Shown here one piece after another: positions 13,103-26,439 of a DNA stretch of 64,000 nucleotides (positions are counted from its first letter, which is position 1; every line of letters begins with the position of its first letter). Position numbers and translations under genes: made by a program. This DNA comes from Sclerurus mexicanus. Lineage: Eukaryota > Chordata > Aves > Passeriformes > Furnariidae. The stretch lies in the NCBI GenBank assembly GCA_013396755.1, contig VWZF01000360.1, positions 153,603 to 217,602 on the forward strand. The letters run 5' to 3'. Under the pieces are notes generated by a model that was not told the DNA's origin, did not search any database, and saw only the letters and a program-made list of their open reading frames with translations.

Positions 13103-13515
13103 AAAAAGATAATGCTTTAAGCATAAACTGAGTTCTACTCTAAACATGATTGTTTGGATTTTTTAACAGAAAAGAAAAGCAAATTTTTTAAAGGTGCTTT
13201 TATTGTAGCTTTTAACTTAAATACTTGTGTTTAGATAAAGAGACATATCCAGATGTATTCTGACTTCTTCAATGGATGCAGAGCAACTGTAAGGGCCTTT
13301 CACTGACTAGAGGTCAGAGATAGTGAGGGTATCCCTGAGATATAAAACAAGACCTACAAGACACAAGAAAATGTAGGGGGGGGGAATCCTATATGCTAAA
13401 AATCCCCTAATTCAAATAATTTGTAACATACCTCAAATATTTTCCTCTGGAAGGAAAATAGAGGATTAAAGATTAAGTGTACTGGCAAAAATATGTATGG
13501 TATATGAAAGGCAAC

Positions 13516-14403
13516 TGTCTTAGTTCAAGGTGGAACTAAGATATCTATGTTGGCCAAGAAAATAATCCCTCTCCTTTTAAATTTAGAAAACAGAACTTTA
13601 ATTAGGAAAAAAAATATATATATATATGAAAAAGATAACAGTTCTTAACCACAATACATTTATATGTATATCCAGAAAGGACCAAACACCAATAGCTCGT
13701 GATAAAAAACCTCCCCTCCCCCAAAATGACAAGGCAAACAGTTAAAAGGTCTTTTGGCTACCGCCCAGAAAAAAAAAAAAAAAAAGACTGCAATTGTATC
13801 TAAGGACAGCAGGAGGCAATGTTGCACCTCAGCCACTGGCCTCTCTCTCCCAGGGGATGCAGTTATATTTACGGACAGTAAGTGGTGATGTCGCGCCTCA
13901 GCCACTGGCCTCTCTCTCTCTGGGGATGGCAGGTCACCAGCACAGCTTTAGTGATGTCAATGACAAGAGCAGCAGAAGGAGACCTATCTCTGAAGTACAG
14001 GAAACAGGCGTGCTCTCTCTCTTCCCTCCACAGCAGCTCCCGCAATGCCCACGGTCACCCATGAAAATGGATGAAAACGGTCGAGTCAGGGATGAGAAGG
14101 CAGAGTCTCAGTTATCCAGTGATGCCAGACACCTCTGTACCTCTGCCTTGCTCACTCTGCCGATCTCTGCAGCTTCTGACCTGCGTAGGAAAGCACAGAA
14201 ACCCCAGCCACTTTCCCCCCACTCCTCGAGCTGTTCTGCCTCCCCCTCCTGGCCTGGGGAGAGACCAGAACAAAAGGCCCTAGCCAAGCGATTAACATCA
14301 GGATATGAATATTCATTTTGCCCTTTGTTAGCCAACTTTACAGACTAAGGCATTGCCTCCAAGCTTTTCAGAAGGAATTCCAATGAGTATTGAAACTATA
14401 ACA
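13516..14403 (-). mobile_element. Solo LTR, avian endogenous retrovirus, family B
   Basis: An 888-bp element whose plus-strand sequence starts TGTCTTAGTTCAAGG and ends TATAACA. The 5-bp target duplication GCAAC flanks it at 13511-13515 and 14404-14408. It is called minus because, on that strand, an ATTAAA-type poly-A signal precedes the U5-like end (...GAACTAAGACA), as in its relative at 39620-40032. It contains an AT microsatellite at about 13612-13627, a 17-A run near 13768, and a 69-bp tandem duplication. The 184-codon open frame at 13794-14348 lies entirely inside and is a by-product of the GC-richer LTR sequence. No internal retroviral genes are attached. Confidence 0.8.
13804..13940 (+). 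repeat. 69-bp tandem duplication inside LTR B
   Basis: Two head-to-tail diverged units with a period of 69 bp. GGACAG occurs at 13804 and 13873, CCTCAGCCACTGGCCTCTCT occurs in both, and GGGGATG occurs at 13853 and 13922. The relative at 39620-40032 has only one such unit, so the duplication belongs to this copy or its subfamily. Confidence 0.75.
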
Positions 14404-17049
14404 GCAACATAAATAAATAAAGTTACAGATCGAAGATTTAACAATCTGATTCTAAACCCATTTTAGAATATTAATGACTTGAGATTTATACTTTTTTAAT
14501 TATTAACTATTTAGATACAAACACTGACATTTCATTCTTTGATAGAATCTCTAAGAATAATGACTGACATAAAAATTGTTGTACAAAAATGTCATGTCAC
14601 TTCCTAAAAAAAGGGAAGACATCAAAACCAATGTCACTCTAAATAAATAAGAACTCTGAATATATTTAAGGTTATACTGTGAAGTTAATGATCATAATAT
14701 TATGGTAAGGGTCAACTATTTATTTAAACTCTGGAAGAAAAATCTCAGCTATACCATTACAGAAAAAAAGTGTAATTACCAAGGGTCCAAAGAAAGACCA
14801 ATTTTTCCAGCCATATTCAACTTTCATGTATGAAAAACATTTAAGAGCACTTCTGTAATTATACATTCCTCCTTACTGATATGTAGGTCTGCCAAAGCTG
14901 CAAGCAGTGAAGCATGTAGAACAAAAGATTCACATAAATCACACACAAAGAATGGAAAGTAAAAAAAGTGCTTTAGGACGTATGTAGTTTAACCATAGCC
15001 AGACCCCAAGGAAATCTTTTAGACCATAAACATTCTTATCTTCATATTTCTTTGTACTTTTCTTCTCCAATAGAAAAAATAGTACATTTTTTGCAAAGAT
15101 GCAGTCTACTGAAATGTAAACAACTCTCAAGTGAGAATCATATTCTGTTCCCTGGACATGTGAACTGTGCTTTTATTTATCTCTCTTCAAACATAATTTT
15201 GAACTGTCCCACATGGTTTCAAACACATATCTACATAAACAGTGGTTAGAGCTGTGAAAATAGCGAAGTTCAGAATAGATTTTACCTTTTCCATCTATCT
15301 GAAGTTTAAGAATCCATTTAAAACTAGCTATCTAAAAAGCCCTCTCATGGCCAAAAAAGTATTTCTGAAAGACATTTGATGTCCAGGATAAGTAGAAAAA
15401 TTCTCCGTCTGAAGTTACCGTTACTTCTCACCTAAGTGAGGACTTGGGCATTTCAATAACTAGTTACTAAATTTTAGAATATTTGTCAAAATTTTAAGTG
15501 AGATGAATGGTAGGCTTTGAATGTCATGTCAGAGGATTGATATTTTTTTAATAAAGACAAAGACAAAAAATAATTCTGAATTCATCCTCTCTCTGCCTCA
15601 CAACAGAGTCTATATGTGGAATACTTATACTTCACACAGACTTTTATGTTTTAAATACATTGCAGTATAGTTAAAACTCTGCATGTGACTCCAAACTTGA
15701 AGAAGAAACTCATCTCCTGCACCTTTGTATTGCAAAATAATGTCTGTTAAGGTATTGACTTACTTGAAGAGATTGATCCTGGTAAACTTTTGTGGGCCTA
15801 AAATTAGGAAATTACATTCTAGCATAGCATAGTCTTATTAAAAATTAAATATTAAATATCTTCAGTTCCTTGGGGCCCACAAAATGAAGTTCATATTGAA
15901 GTACAACACTCGAAGAAGACAACACCACGTATGAAAACTGCTGGCAACAGCATGGTGCACAAGATTTTACAAACTCTTTTACTCTGACAATTTATTTCTG
16001 GGAGAACACAAGGCACTGACCAACCAAGTTCAGCTCCCCAATTAATATGGACACAGGTCCATAGCAAATGTCAATGTGTCATATGTCATAGCATCAAATG
16101 TCAGCAACATTGCAGTGTGCTTTCTGAGAGAAAGTTTAGATTTGTCTCGCTTTTCTGTTTCTTGAACTGGATAATATTTTAGGTATTGTAGCATATATTG
16201 TACTGAAATATGTGTTATGTTTTGTTTAACATTTTAACTTAAACACAAGTAAAAAAAGGCCACATTATAGTTATTTATGTCTTTATTAGTAATGACATAT
16301 GTTTAAACATTTTTCTCATGAAACATGTTCTTCATTAACTATATTTTTTGCATAAAAGGACTAACATCTGTTCTTTTCTCCTGCAATATACATAGTTGCA
16401 TGGCAACTGAGAAATTGCTGTCCCTCAGTAACTATGCTTGGTAATCTATTTAAAAATGATCTCATGCCAAGAATTGACTGAAACATTAACCTGCTGTCAC
16501 ATACATTAGCTATTGTTGACAAAGAATGCTATCTTCTTCCAGTTCTATGTTCCTGTTAGCTTCACTGCTATGCAACTACACACAGTGTCTAGAAAATTCT
16601 TCATTTTAATATACCCTTCCGACTAGGAATAGCCAGACTCTGAGTTTAAATCTTAGACTAAAGAAAAAAAATATTATTCTTTCAGGTTTTGCAGAAACTA
16701 TGGATTAACAGGTCCTTACTTATGGTGCCCCAGAAAATATTTTCTGACACATCTGAAAATGAAGAGCACTTCAACTAGTTAATAGACCATGGTCAGTGCA
16801 TCAGCTGAATAGCATGAAGTCAAAATAGATTTCTGTTTTTTAAAACAAAAGCTATTGCCCATGGTCTGTTAGGTTTTGGAGAACACAATTTAGCCCATCT
16901 AAGTCAAGAGTTGCAACATGACTTATTCCCTTCTACAGATTGTGAAAATTTACTTTCTCACAGTACTTTTATGCCATAAAAACCTATGTAGGCGGTGTCA
17001 TGGTGCAGAATGGATTAATAATTAATCAAAACATTGGAAAAATGGGACA
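14404..17049. other. Unassigned stretch
   Basis: No gene seen. Contains the RFX-like palindrome at 16395-16407, listed separately, within a block (about 16260-16600) that is comparatively rich in transcription-factor-like motifs. The rest is ordinary AT-rich DNA. Confidence 0.5.
16395..16407. promoter_or_regulatory. RFX X-box-like palindrome
   Basis: GTTGCATGGCAAC closely matches the symmetric RFX-family X-box, consensus GTTRCC-N(0-3)-GGYAAC, with one base missing in the centre. RFX proteins bind such sites in enhancers and in promoters of ciliary and neuronal genes. No promoter is visible nearby, so a distal element or chance are both possible. Confidence 0.35.
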
Positions 17050-17760
17050 GAAGGTTTTTCCAGTGGAGAGAGATAACAGTAGTGTCTCACCGGGATCTGT
17101 AGGAACCTGTACAATTCAACATATTGCCAAAAAGGGTGAATAATAAAGTGACAAGTTTTGTTATTGATGCTAAGCTACTAAATCAAGATCAAGAGAAGAA
17201 CTTCAAAAGTTCTAATACTTACAGATTAAATTAATTGTAAATAAATGTCAAATGCTGTACATCAGAAAATGTTACATATGAAAGGGTGACTGACAGCTCA
17301 GATGAAAAGTTGGAACTATAATAGGTTGATATAAAATGTTGGCTCACTGCTCAGGAGCTATCAAAAATAAGAAACTTAAAGCTAGAAACTATTGAGAAAG
17401 AAAAAAGGAAAAAAGGGGATTTACGACACACTATGAATTCATGGTTCAGTGTGTTCCTGATTACAGTGTGCAGTTATGGGTACTGATCCCTTCCACCTGA
17501 AAAAGGATTCAAAGGAATTTTTGAAGATGTACAGAGAAAGGATTACAAGAGGGACTTGAAATAGTTTCTGTGCATTGAACAGTGGAATTCAAGGAACAGA
17601 TGACTCAAGGAGATATGAAAGAGGTCTTCATGGTCAGGAGGGACAGTGAAAAAAGTAGAAATCCATTTTTCACTGTCTCTTACAAAAAAAGAATGAGGTG
17701 ATATCAGATGAAACTAATGGATGGCAGTTACAAACAAAAGTCTTCACATGATGGATAAGT
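17050..17760 (+). mobile_element. Old CR1 LINE, 3' half
   Basis: The sense strand follows the 3' part of CR1 ORF2 and its tail. Recognisable blocks are the 'atgtcaaatgctgtacat' segment (17248), 'gctcactgctcaggagctatc' (17342), 'catggttcagtgtgttcctgattacagtgtgcagtt' (CR1 'tggaataCTGtGTtCAGTt' block, 17439-17475), 'cacctgaaaaaggattcaaag' (17494) and 'gtacagagaaaggattacaagaggga' (17528). It is heavily mutated with no open frame left. It is one of the longest CR1 remnants in the window and of an older subfamily than the fragments near 50.5 and 61.9 kb. The 3' boundary is uncertain and could reach about 17890. Confidence 0.7.
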
Positions 17761-20700
17761 AAGCTGGAAAACAGTCAAAGGGGACTGAAGGCAACAAATG
17801 CTTGTAAGGATTGCAAAAGTAATTTGATTTTTCCTTCAAGGATTTGTTCACTGAGGGCTACTAAACACAAGGATGCATAGTCTGGTAGGTATCATACATG
17901 CTTACTCTGTTCTAATAATCTTGCCTTGACATGTGTGTTTGGCACACTTGCTGTTATGAGCAAAACAGTCTCACCTTGGGGAAAATTATTTTAATGTATT
18001 GCCAATTAAAAAAAGAGTTTCTCTACTTTTCTTCCCAGACTGAAAATTATATAACACTCAATGGTAATATTGAAAGAGCATTAGTATATATTTGTCAGTT
18101 TGAGGATGGAGGGCCTTAAATCTCTTCTTTTGGGTCATGGCTTTTGCATAACAACAGGGATAAAAGCAGATATACTTTCTAATCTTTAGTTAGGAGAAGT
18201 AAAAAGATGCCAGTATGAACACACAACCCACTGATATTAATTATGTGGCATTTATAAAAAGCATAACTTATTTCACAGTACAAATAGGAAGCTGAAAGGC
18301 CTATGGAGACTTTCAGTTGCTTGCAGTAGTATTCCCCAGTTACGTTCTCACTAATACTGCAGGAACAGAATGCAGGAGGGCAGGAAACAAAACCATTCTT
18401 ACTGAAAAGTGTATCTTGGCATAGTCATGGTGATTTCAAAAGACTGGCTGGGCTACTATACTGGAGAATACCATTTCAAAGTTATTAAGTAAGAGTTACC
18501 TTTCCTTCCCCATTGATCTTTGCATCTGCACGGTCACATTCACAAGCAATGCCCTGGGATTCCTCTTCACCTTTTCAGTTCCTATCTGCCATGCACAAAA
18601 TGTATGGAGAAGAGGGAAGGGAGAAACAGAGCTAACGCAATATAATGTTTTCTCTCTGCAACCACAGAGGCTTCCAGAGCCATGACCCTTACCAGTGCAG
18701 AGCACAACACCCATAGTTGGTGCTATACTTTTAGTAAAATCAGCTTAGAAATAAGGTGTGTGTTTCCATGCTGAAGAAATCTCTACCTGTCTTCTAAATG
18801 CACATGGATTAGTCTCGCCAGTTGCTCAGTCTGGATTTGATCTAACACTGACACATTTGCTCATCAGCTGGATGAGGAATCCTTTGACTGGGTTTTGACC
18901 TGAAATCTGAGGCAAATATATGTTTACTTATCTGAAGCTGATTAATGTTGTTATTGATTGCTGCAGTTTGTTTACCATGGCTACAATGTCACAGGTTAAT
19001 TCTAATTACTGTGGTCTTAACACTGTATCTCCTAAATTATTGACTTTTGTGCCTGCTACTTCTTTGTTTACTCACAGTAATAAATCTCAAGTTCGTTTAA
19101 AAATGAACAACACAGCACTGCTTAAGTGATTCAAATATCACTCCAAGTGAAAAAGCTTGTAAATGGATCAAATCTTTACCCCAAAGGAATGTTGCTTTCT
19201 AGTATCATTAGTACCCTCTTTGCTCCAAAAGTTATAGCCTGTTTCAGGGCAAACAGTTAAATTTCATTATACTCTCATGAATGTTGTAATAGAAAAGTTT
19301 AGTCAAGTTGTCTGAAAAAAAACCCAAACACCCTCCAACCTGATCAATAACTTCTGATTTATTTGAGTATTTCTTTATATTCATGAAGATCCCATGGTTG
19401 GAAACTTTCTGCTCTATATGTGTCCTGTCATAAAGCTTGTTAACACTCAAAAACCATACTATGGGGGCAGGCAAACATACCTCTTGGAGCTGGTATCACT
19501 AAGCTAAGACAGTCCTGCACTAAACAAGGCTGGATTCTGCACTTCTGTAAATTACTATTTTTATTTCAATTAAAATTATGAGTGAGGGAAAAGAAACATC
19601 AAAATTTGCAAATAAATTTCAGAGAACTGTGGGAACCTCCATCCCCATCATTAAATAGCAGAACAACACTCTTTCATATTTGATCACCCAGTGCTTGATG
19701 TAAAAAGTATAGATCTATTTTAGGCCTAGAAAACTACATAGTTCTTATTTTTTTAATTGTTCTTGAAGCAATAAATATTTACAGCCGATTAGGTACTTAA
19801 AGCATTCAGCAGTTCTAGTGTGAGTATCACAAAGTACTCTAACCTTTTGATTTCAATACAACTGCATTATTTTGAGATTTTTTCAGACATTTTGTTTCAG
19901 TCCTTAAGGGAAACTAAGCTTCTTATTGTACTCGTAGATAATATTCACATGAATGAGGCATATATGTCATGAACATCATTGTTCAATGCCATTCTGATTT
20001 CTTTGCATTCAGAAAAGCCGTAAGTCTCTACAGATAACCTAAGAAAATTATGTAAATACCTCCTGTGATTCACATTGTCATATCAGTTCAAGAGTCATCA
20101 CAATGAGTAGTTAAACATAATATATATGTACAAATGCTTCCACCCAGAAAGAATCATATTAATGAGGAATTTCTTTGGACACACTAACAAGCTGCAACAA
20201 CATTGCAAAAATATATATCTAAATATTTTACCTAACACACTGATTTGACAAACAGTCAGGAAAAGCCTCTGCTGGAGATGTATTTAAAGTCCTATTGAAA
20301 AGCAATTTAACACAGCCTTTGACTTTTAAAAGTTTAAAAAATTAAGTAGGAATTTTTTCTTTTTTTTTCATGAAACATTTACATTGTAGCAAAAGATTTC
20401 ACGTGCAATTGAAACAAAAGCATAAAGTTCATCTTAAGATTTGTCTTCTTGGCCTAAAAAAGTCAAAGATCAAAAAAATTAGAATATCCACAGAAAGTAT
20501 AGAGAATGATCATTTAAGAATACAGTAAGATTTATTTGAGCAGCCCCAAAGACTCAGAGCTGGGCTGGACCACAGATGGGCTGGAGCACAGGAAGTCTAA
20601 CCAAGGGTCTCAACAATGCCTTAGGGGTCCTGACTACGGAAGAGCAAATATGGGTTGAATAAAAAGTTTCTATGCACAGCCTCTTCATGCTGAGGATGAC

Positions 20701-23700
20701 AGTTTTGTGTTTGCCAACAGCTTTACCCCAGTTTTCCTACTGGAAAAACTGGTTATGAAAACAATAACTTTCAAAAAGCACAGAATTTTTGAAGATGTAC
20801 CAGAAAAAAATTACGGACAGTGATTCGTCATATGGAGTTGTGGAACCAGTTTTTTAAGGATTTGTTTCATTGTTTAAAAATATGATCCTACTCTACAGAG
20901 GGACTGAGAAGAAGTGAGTGGATGTTGCCTATAAAGAGAATGACCAGTATGGGAGGACAAAAAAAGAATGCAAACTATTTGAGGTAAATAATTATATACA
21001 CTGATTTTCTTTGAGAAGTATTAGAGAAAATAAGTCATATCTCCCATGTCTTCTGGTTTAGAGATAAAACAGAAGGTGGTTGAATTCATATGTCAATTGA
21101 ACAATCAGGCAGACCAGAAAAAGTAGGACGACCGTTCTCCTTCAAGCTGCTCGTTAGAAATCAATTCAGATTGTCTCAGATAAAAAATGTTGATAAATGT
21201 TTGTTTAAGTGTACTCGTGTACACAAATGAGAGAGTACCTTCACTCTTTTTCCAAATGATATTGCATATCAGTTATTTTCCAAAGGCATATTTTCTCTCT
21301 AGAAAGGTCACCCACTTGGTTACATGAAAGTTACAAACTTCAATTCTACCATGTTAATCCAGAGGTAGGTTGATTTCATTAACTATTCCAATGTATTAGT
21401 ATATAGTATTCTAAGAAAAATAAATCTATGCTCTTCTAATATTTTGCATCCTTTCATGACTGCATTTTTCTAAAAATTTTAGTTAAGAAAATGTCATGTC
21501 ACTTGCCTGCCAAAGCTCTCATTTCCCCCAGTTTAAATAGAGGTCTCAAAATTTGTTTTACTTTTTTTAGAGCTCAAAACTTGCTACTAATTCTTATCTT
21601 CTCAAATGCCTTGAAATCCATTCAACAGTGCATCTGAACCTCTTGTCAGATTTCAGAAAGTAATTTTAGTTATGGGAATGAGAAATTGAATAGTGTAGAG
21701 TGGGGACATGTTACCCATAAAACCACAGATCTTCTGCAGGGATTTAACCTGCTGTATATTATTCTTTCCTAGACAAAACTTTAGAGGAACAGAGTAAAAG
21801 AAAATGCATCTTAAAGTTCATGATGAAAATTTTAAAAATTTAAGACTTGGCATGGTATCACCTGAAAGAAGCAGGCTTGGTATCCACAACACCCAACTTT
21901 TAGCAACGCAGTTAAGGTAAATGGTTTTTCCAGTGTGGTTTTGTCAGGCTCTTGAGGGCACTTCTGATCCCTTCTGTCTCTGTTTGGCCCATCCCAGGAC
22001 ATCACAGGAGCATTCATTTAAGACTCTGAAATCCCCTCTGGAATCAGTTCCTTCTTCATACTATAGAAGTTACTGTCTAAACTGCGATGCAGTCAGGTGC
22101 TGAGCACAACACTTGCTATTGCCTCCCTGAATGACTTTCTACACATTTGGTCTATAGTTCAGTAAACTAAAATTTGCTGTCACTAGAAGGAAGCACAAGG
22201 CTCTGTACTGCCCTGACAGCTCAGGTGTCAGGACCTGTCTGTCTGTAATATTTTGTCATGTGTTACTGTTATTTTAACTGGTCTATTCAAAATTCTGTCT
22301 GCATTTTCATTACACTGTTAACATGCTGATTTGTTAACAGTGAGTTGCTGGCTGCCCATGTCAGTTGGGTTCCAGTTTTGTCCACAACCCGATTCTGAAT
22401 TTATCAACTGCAATTGTCTTTCTAGGGACCTCTAATTTTTGAATCTCATGTAAACACACCACTGCATCTTCATATAAGTGAACACAAAGGCTGAGATCCA
22501 GTCAGCCTAACAGATTGCCTAAATGGCATTCAGCTTTAGACACCTGATATAGTAGTAATCTTAAAGCACCAGTCTAAATGCAAGATAGTCAAGATTATTG
22601 TTTTTGTTAGGGATTAAAACAAAATGAAATTTTTAAGACATCTATCTGGCTTTCAGGAGTCTCCTGAGTGCAATAAAACTAGCATTCATTAGATCTATAT
22701 TTCCTGAAAAATACTTCAGATATTCAGTCAGATAACATATTGAAAAACTGATGGTTTTTCCATGCTACATAATTCATAATTCTGTGCAAGAGTTTTACTG
22801 CAATTCTTGTATGTTCAAGCGAACATATAAAAACATAAATATTTCAGGAGAAAACAATTAAAATCTTCAGAACCTTCCTCCTGCACTTGATAATTTACTT
22901 TGATAAGAAGCATATAACAATTGGTCAGCCTTAGACTGACATCTAGAGTTCAGAAAGATACACAAGAGAAGCAAAATTTATATCCACTCATCTAGCTTTA
23001 ACTAGGAAACAGGAGCATAGTAATGAATTTGAGATATGAAAAAGTTATGTATTTTACCGCAAGGCATCCTGATGGCCAGGCAGCAACAGAAATACCTCAG
23101 TCCACTCGTCAAATTCAACTCTTCTACCATTAGTTTCCAGACTCCACTATTTGTGAATAGTTCTAGAAAGTTTTAATGCTGGAATAGGAAAGGAACATCA
23201 ATCCAGTGTAGCTGTGAAATGATCAGATCTGGAGAAAGAGATCATCTGATGAAGTAAACATTTTGGACAGAAAACAATAGGAAGGACAGTTTGAGCAGGG
23301 ATGCAAATATTCAGTACAATTATTATACAATTATAACAAAACTCTAGTAGATAAAATTCCATCACATGGTGATTGTACAGTCTATAATACTTGCTTTAAT
23401 AATAAGCAGAACCAAGAATTTTAACCTCAGAAAAAAAAGTTCTGCTTTTTCCTTCTAAATGCAGTGTACTACTTAAATGCTATTTTATGGGATATAAGTG
23501 TTTCCAGCTCATCAAAGTAAGCAAACACCAAGACATTAAAAAAATTTAATAGACATTTCTGAAAGAAGAATATATTTAATATTGGCTTTAATCACAGAGT
23601 AAACAAAATAATTCCACTACATTGACCAGGTCATTGGCTTGTTTTGATCTCATGGTATTTCTGGTACTTTTTATATGACATTTTAACCCTGAAGAACATC

Positions 23701-24584
23701 AACAGAATAAAACTTAGTCATATTCAATGGATTAATATGATGAAAGTCAGAAGAGCTGGAGTGTTCATTAGAATGGTCATTAGAAGATAAACTATGCTGG
23801 TTTTAAGACAATTCAAAATCTGTTTAGACATAATAATCAGTGATAATTAATTTGGAAATATGAGTCTATTATAGTCCAACTAACTTTGAAATATGATTCT
23901 GAAATCATGTTTTCACTAATGTGAGGTTGTGAACAGTCAATGTAGTCCATTACTTACAGGTGATTGATGAACTCTTTGAATGTTGCTAGAACAGCCCTAG
24001 GAAAAATGACCAGGACATATCAAAAGACTTCTGTAAAAAAAACCCTATAAATTTTCCTTTTAGAAGTTTCTTTTTCCTGCTTTTAATGCTTCCAATTTTA
24101 TTAGTCTTTCAGTATCTAGAAATATAAAGTTATGATTTTTGTGTACCAATGATATTTTCTATGCACAAGAATTTTCAAAAGGATATGGGAAGGAAGAAAT
24201 GATTTTAAAAGATGGCAGAAAAGATAGGAGGAAGGACAGGGGAAGAATCATAATAAATAACACACTTGCAATCGACTTACTGTCCCTCTGAGAGAAGAAC
24301 AAATGATTTTAAAAGATTTAAATATTGTGGATATGACAGGTTTATTTTTACTGAACACAAGCCAAAGATAAAGTCAGTCTGAGTGAAGGAGAAATGAAAA
24401 AACTAATGCATAATAACTACTTTGTGTCATTTTAACAACTTGCTTTATAAATGTGTGTTCAATCAGTCAAAATAGATACAGAGTTCACTCATTAACATGT
24501 GCTCTAGCCCAAATTAGGTAGGCTGCAACAACTATCAGTTAAAACTGGCAAAAAAAAAAAAATCTGTATAGAAGAAAATATTTC
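17761..24584. other. Unassigned stretch
   Basis: Nearly 7 kb without a recognisable gene or clear repeat apart from the inverted repeat at 22313-22342. GC-richer patches near 18500-18720, 20530-20720 and 21840-22230 may be very old repeats, but none could be matched. All open frames are under 77 codons. Confidence 0.5.
22313..22342. other. Perfect 10-bp inverted repeat
   Basis: CACTGTTAAC (22313-22322) and GTTAACAGTG (22333-22342) face each other across a 10-nt loop, giving a clean stem-loop. Like the site at 13058 it contains GTTAAC in both arms. Confidence 0.6.
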
Positions 24585-24765
24585 TATTTTTGCAATGATG
24601 ATGGAGGCAATGGGTACAAACTGAAATACAGAAAATTTGATTTAAGCATAAGAACAAGGCTTTTAATTGTGAGGCTGATGAAACACTGTAACATGTAATT
24701 TGCTCTAATTGATTCTGTTTTCAGCAGAGGTCCCTTCCAACCTGATTCTGTGACTCCAAGATAAA
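24585..24765 (+). mobile_element. CR1 LINE, 3' end fragment
   Basis: Sense-strand CR1 3' end. It has 'ggcaatgggtacaaactgaaatacag' at about 24607-24632, the 'cataagaac..ggcttttaattgtgagg' block, then 'agaggtcccttccaacctgattctgtgactcc' at about 24727-24758, which ends in the CR1-type terminal repeat. About 180 bp survive, with an internal deletion of the middle of the 3' region. Confidence 0.85.
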
Positions 24766-26439
24766 GCATTTTTATTGGACAGAGTAATGTTTCAGTCAGA
24801 TGAACATTTCCAAAAATTGTTATCTATCTTTAAGTGTGTAACATTTACTTCTTGGGTTTAGGAAGGGTATATGAAAAACAGTCCATCGTATTAACCAAGC
24901 GTGTCTTCCAGCAACTACACTTTTAGAGAATGTTCATTTAGATGGTTTTTCTGGATACCTAGATGCATTAAATGACTTTTCAAGCTATTTTTTTTAATCC
25001 AATTGGAGTTCATGCTCCCAGAAAATTGGTGAGACCACATAACTGATTTATTTTAATAGGATCTGCTTGGCACAGATATAAAAAGATATTTTTGATGTAT
25101 TACTCAGTATTCCTGTAAGACACAAAGTCCCTGGGGTAAATAAGAGTTACTCCAGAGAAGATGAAATCCACTTTACATAGTTAACTGCTTGGAAATGGTA
25201 TCTTTCTATAAAAAGCACATACATTCATGCATTTCTGATAACCCAAGATGTTTTCTATGTCTCTGTAGAGGAAATTGAGTTAAATAGATACTACTGAATT
25301 TAACATGAAATCATGTGGGATTAGTGCAGCTCTACATTTCAGTGGAGGAAAATAGCTACTGTTAAAAAGCTACAGAGAAAACATACAGGAAAGCATGTAA
25401 TGGGAGGTGTAGGAAGAAAATTAATTCTTTCTTTTCTTTGGATTATTCTAGTTGGTTTTATTATAGCATTTTTATCTATTTTTAGCTTAACCAATTTTCT
25501 AAAAAAATACAACTATGATTTGTCTTGAAAGCTAGAAAACACACTTATGACAATCAAGAATATTTTTCAGATAGAATAAAAATACAAAAACAAGTAGTTA
25601 ACAATTTATTTGATTTATAGACATCATAACTTACTTAGAGAAACTTTTTTTCTAGGTAACAATATGAAACCTCAGACTCTGCTGTATTATGGACATGTAA
25701 TGTCAGTTTTGCAGTCATTATAACCAGTTTGTTTTGTTAATTTTTAATATGACAATGCATTCGCACAAATAATCATTTGCTCTGGAGAATGAATGATCAT
25801 TAACACTGTAATTACATATTTCACTAACATTTATATTTCAGTGACACTGACAAGGATACATTTCTTACCCGTGTGTTATATATAAAGTACTTTTAAAGCC
25901 TTTCAAAAAGATAGGGTTCGTTGGTTTGTTTGTTTCTGGTACCAGATATTACCTTACTTTTTTTCAGTCATAGTAAAAGACTGAAATATATAACAGGCTG
26001 TCCATAGATGTTTTTTGAATCAGTCATATCAAGCTCTAAGCAACAATAAAATCTTTGAGGGAAAAAAAAAAGAAGGTACACAGTCATACTAAAGATTAGA
26101 ATTCTCTTCGTAAAAAAGACAGACAGCAAACTGATGGTTTATATTTTTCAGGGAATTCTCCCTCATTTCTTTGCTTCAGTATAGGGAAGGCAAGAAGAAA
26201 AGTGTAAATAGCAGTGAAAAGTTGAATAGTTTGTGTTCCTAGAAGGATCTGGATCAAGTAAAAGAGCTTTATACCAGCTTTGATTGTCTTGGGTTTAATT
26301 TAAAGTAAATGTTAAAAAAAACAATTGTTAATATACCTTGCCTGATCTTGATAACTTTTTACTATAAAATGAATCATTAAATAGGATGAAAGCAGCAGAA
26401 GTTCATTATCCAGATTTTTAAAATACTTTTGACTCAGTC

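Larger units (their letters stand above)
9641..13515. other. Unassigned stretch
   Basis: Nearly 4 kb without a recognisable gene. It holds an A run near 11193-11207 and the two inverted repeats listed separately. A somewhat more GC-balanced part at about 10750-11050 has no assignment. Confidence 0.55.

Noticed and set aside
13794..14348. 184-codon open frame, the longest in the window
   Set aside because: It lies wholly within the family B solo LTR (13516-14403) and spans its tandem duplication. The residue bias (Ser/Pro/Leu) reflects GC-richer LTR DNA, and no domain is visible.
17810..17840. Mariner/MADE1-like word 'gcaaaagtaattt'
   Set aside because: Too short, no terminal inverted repeats, and it lies at the edge of an old CR1 remnant.
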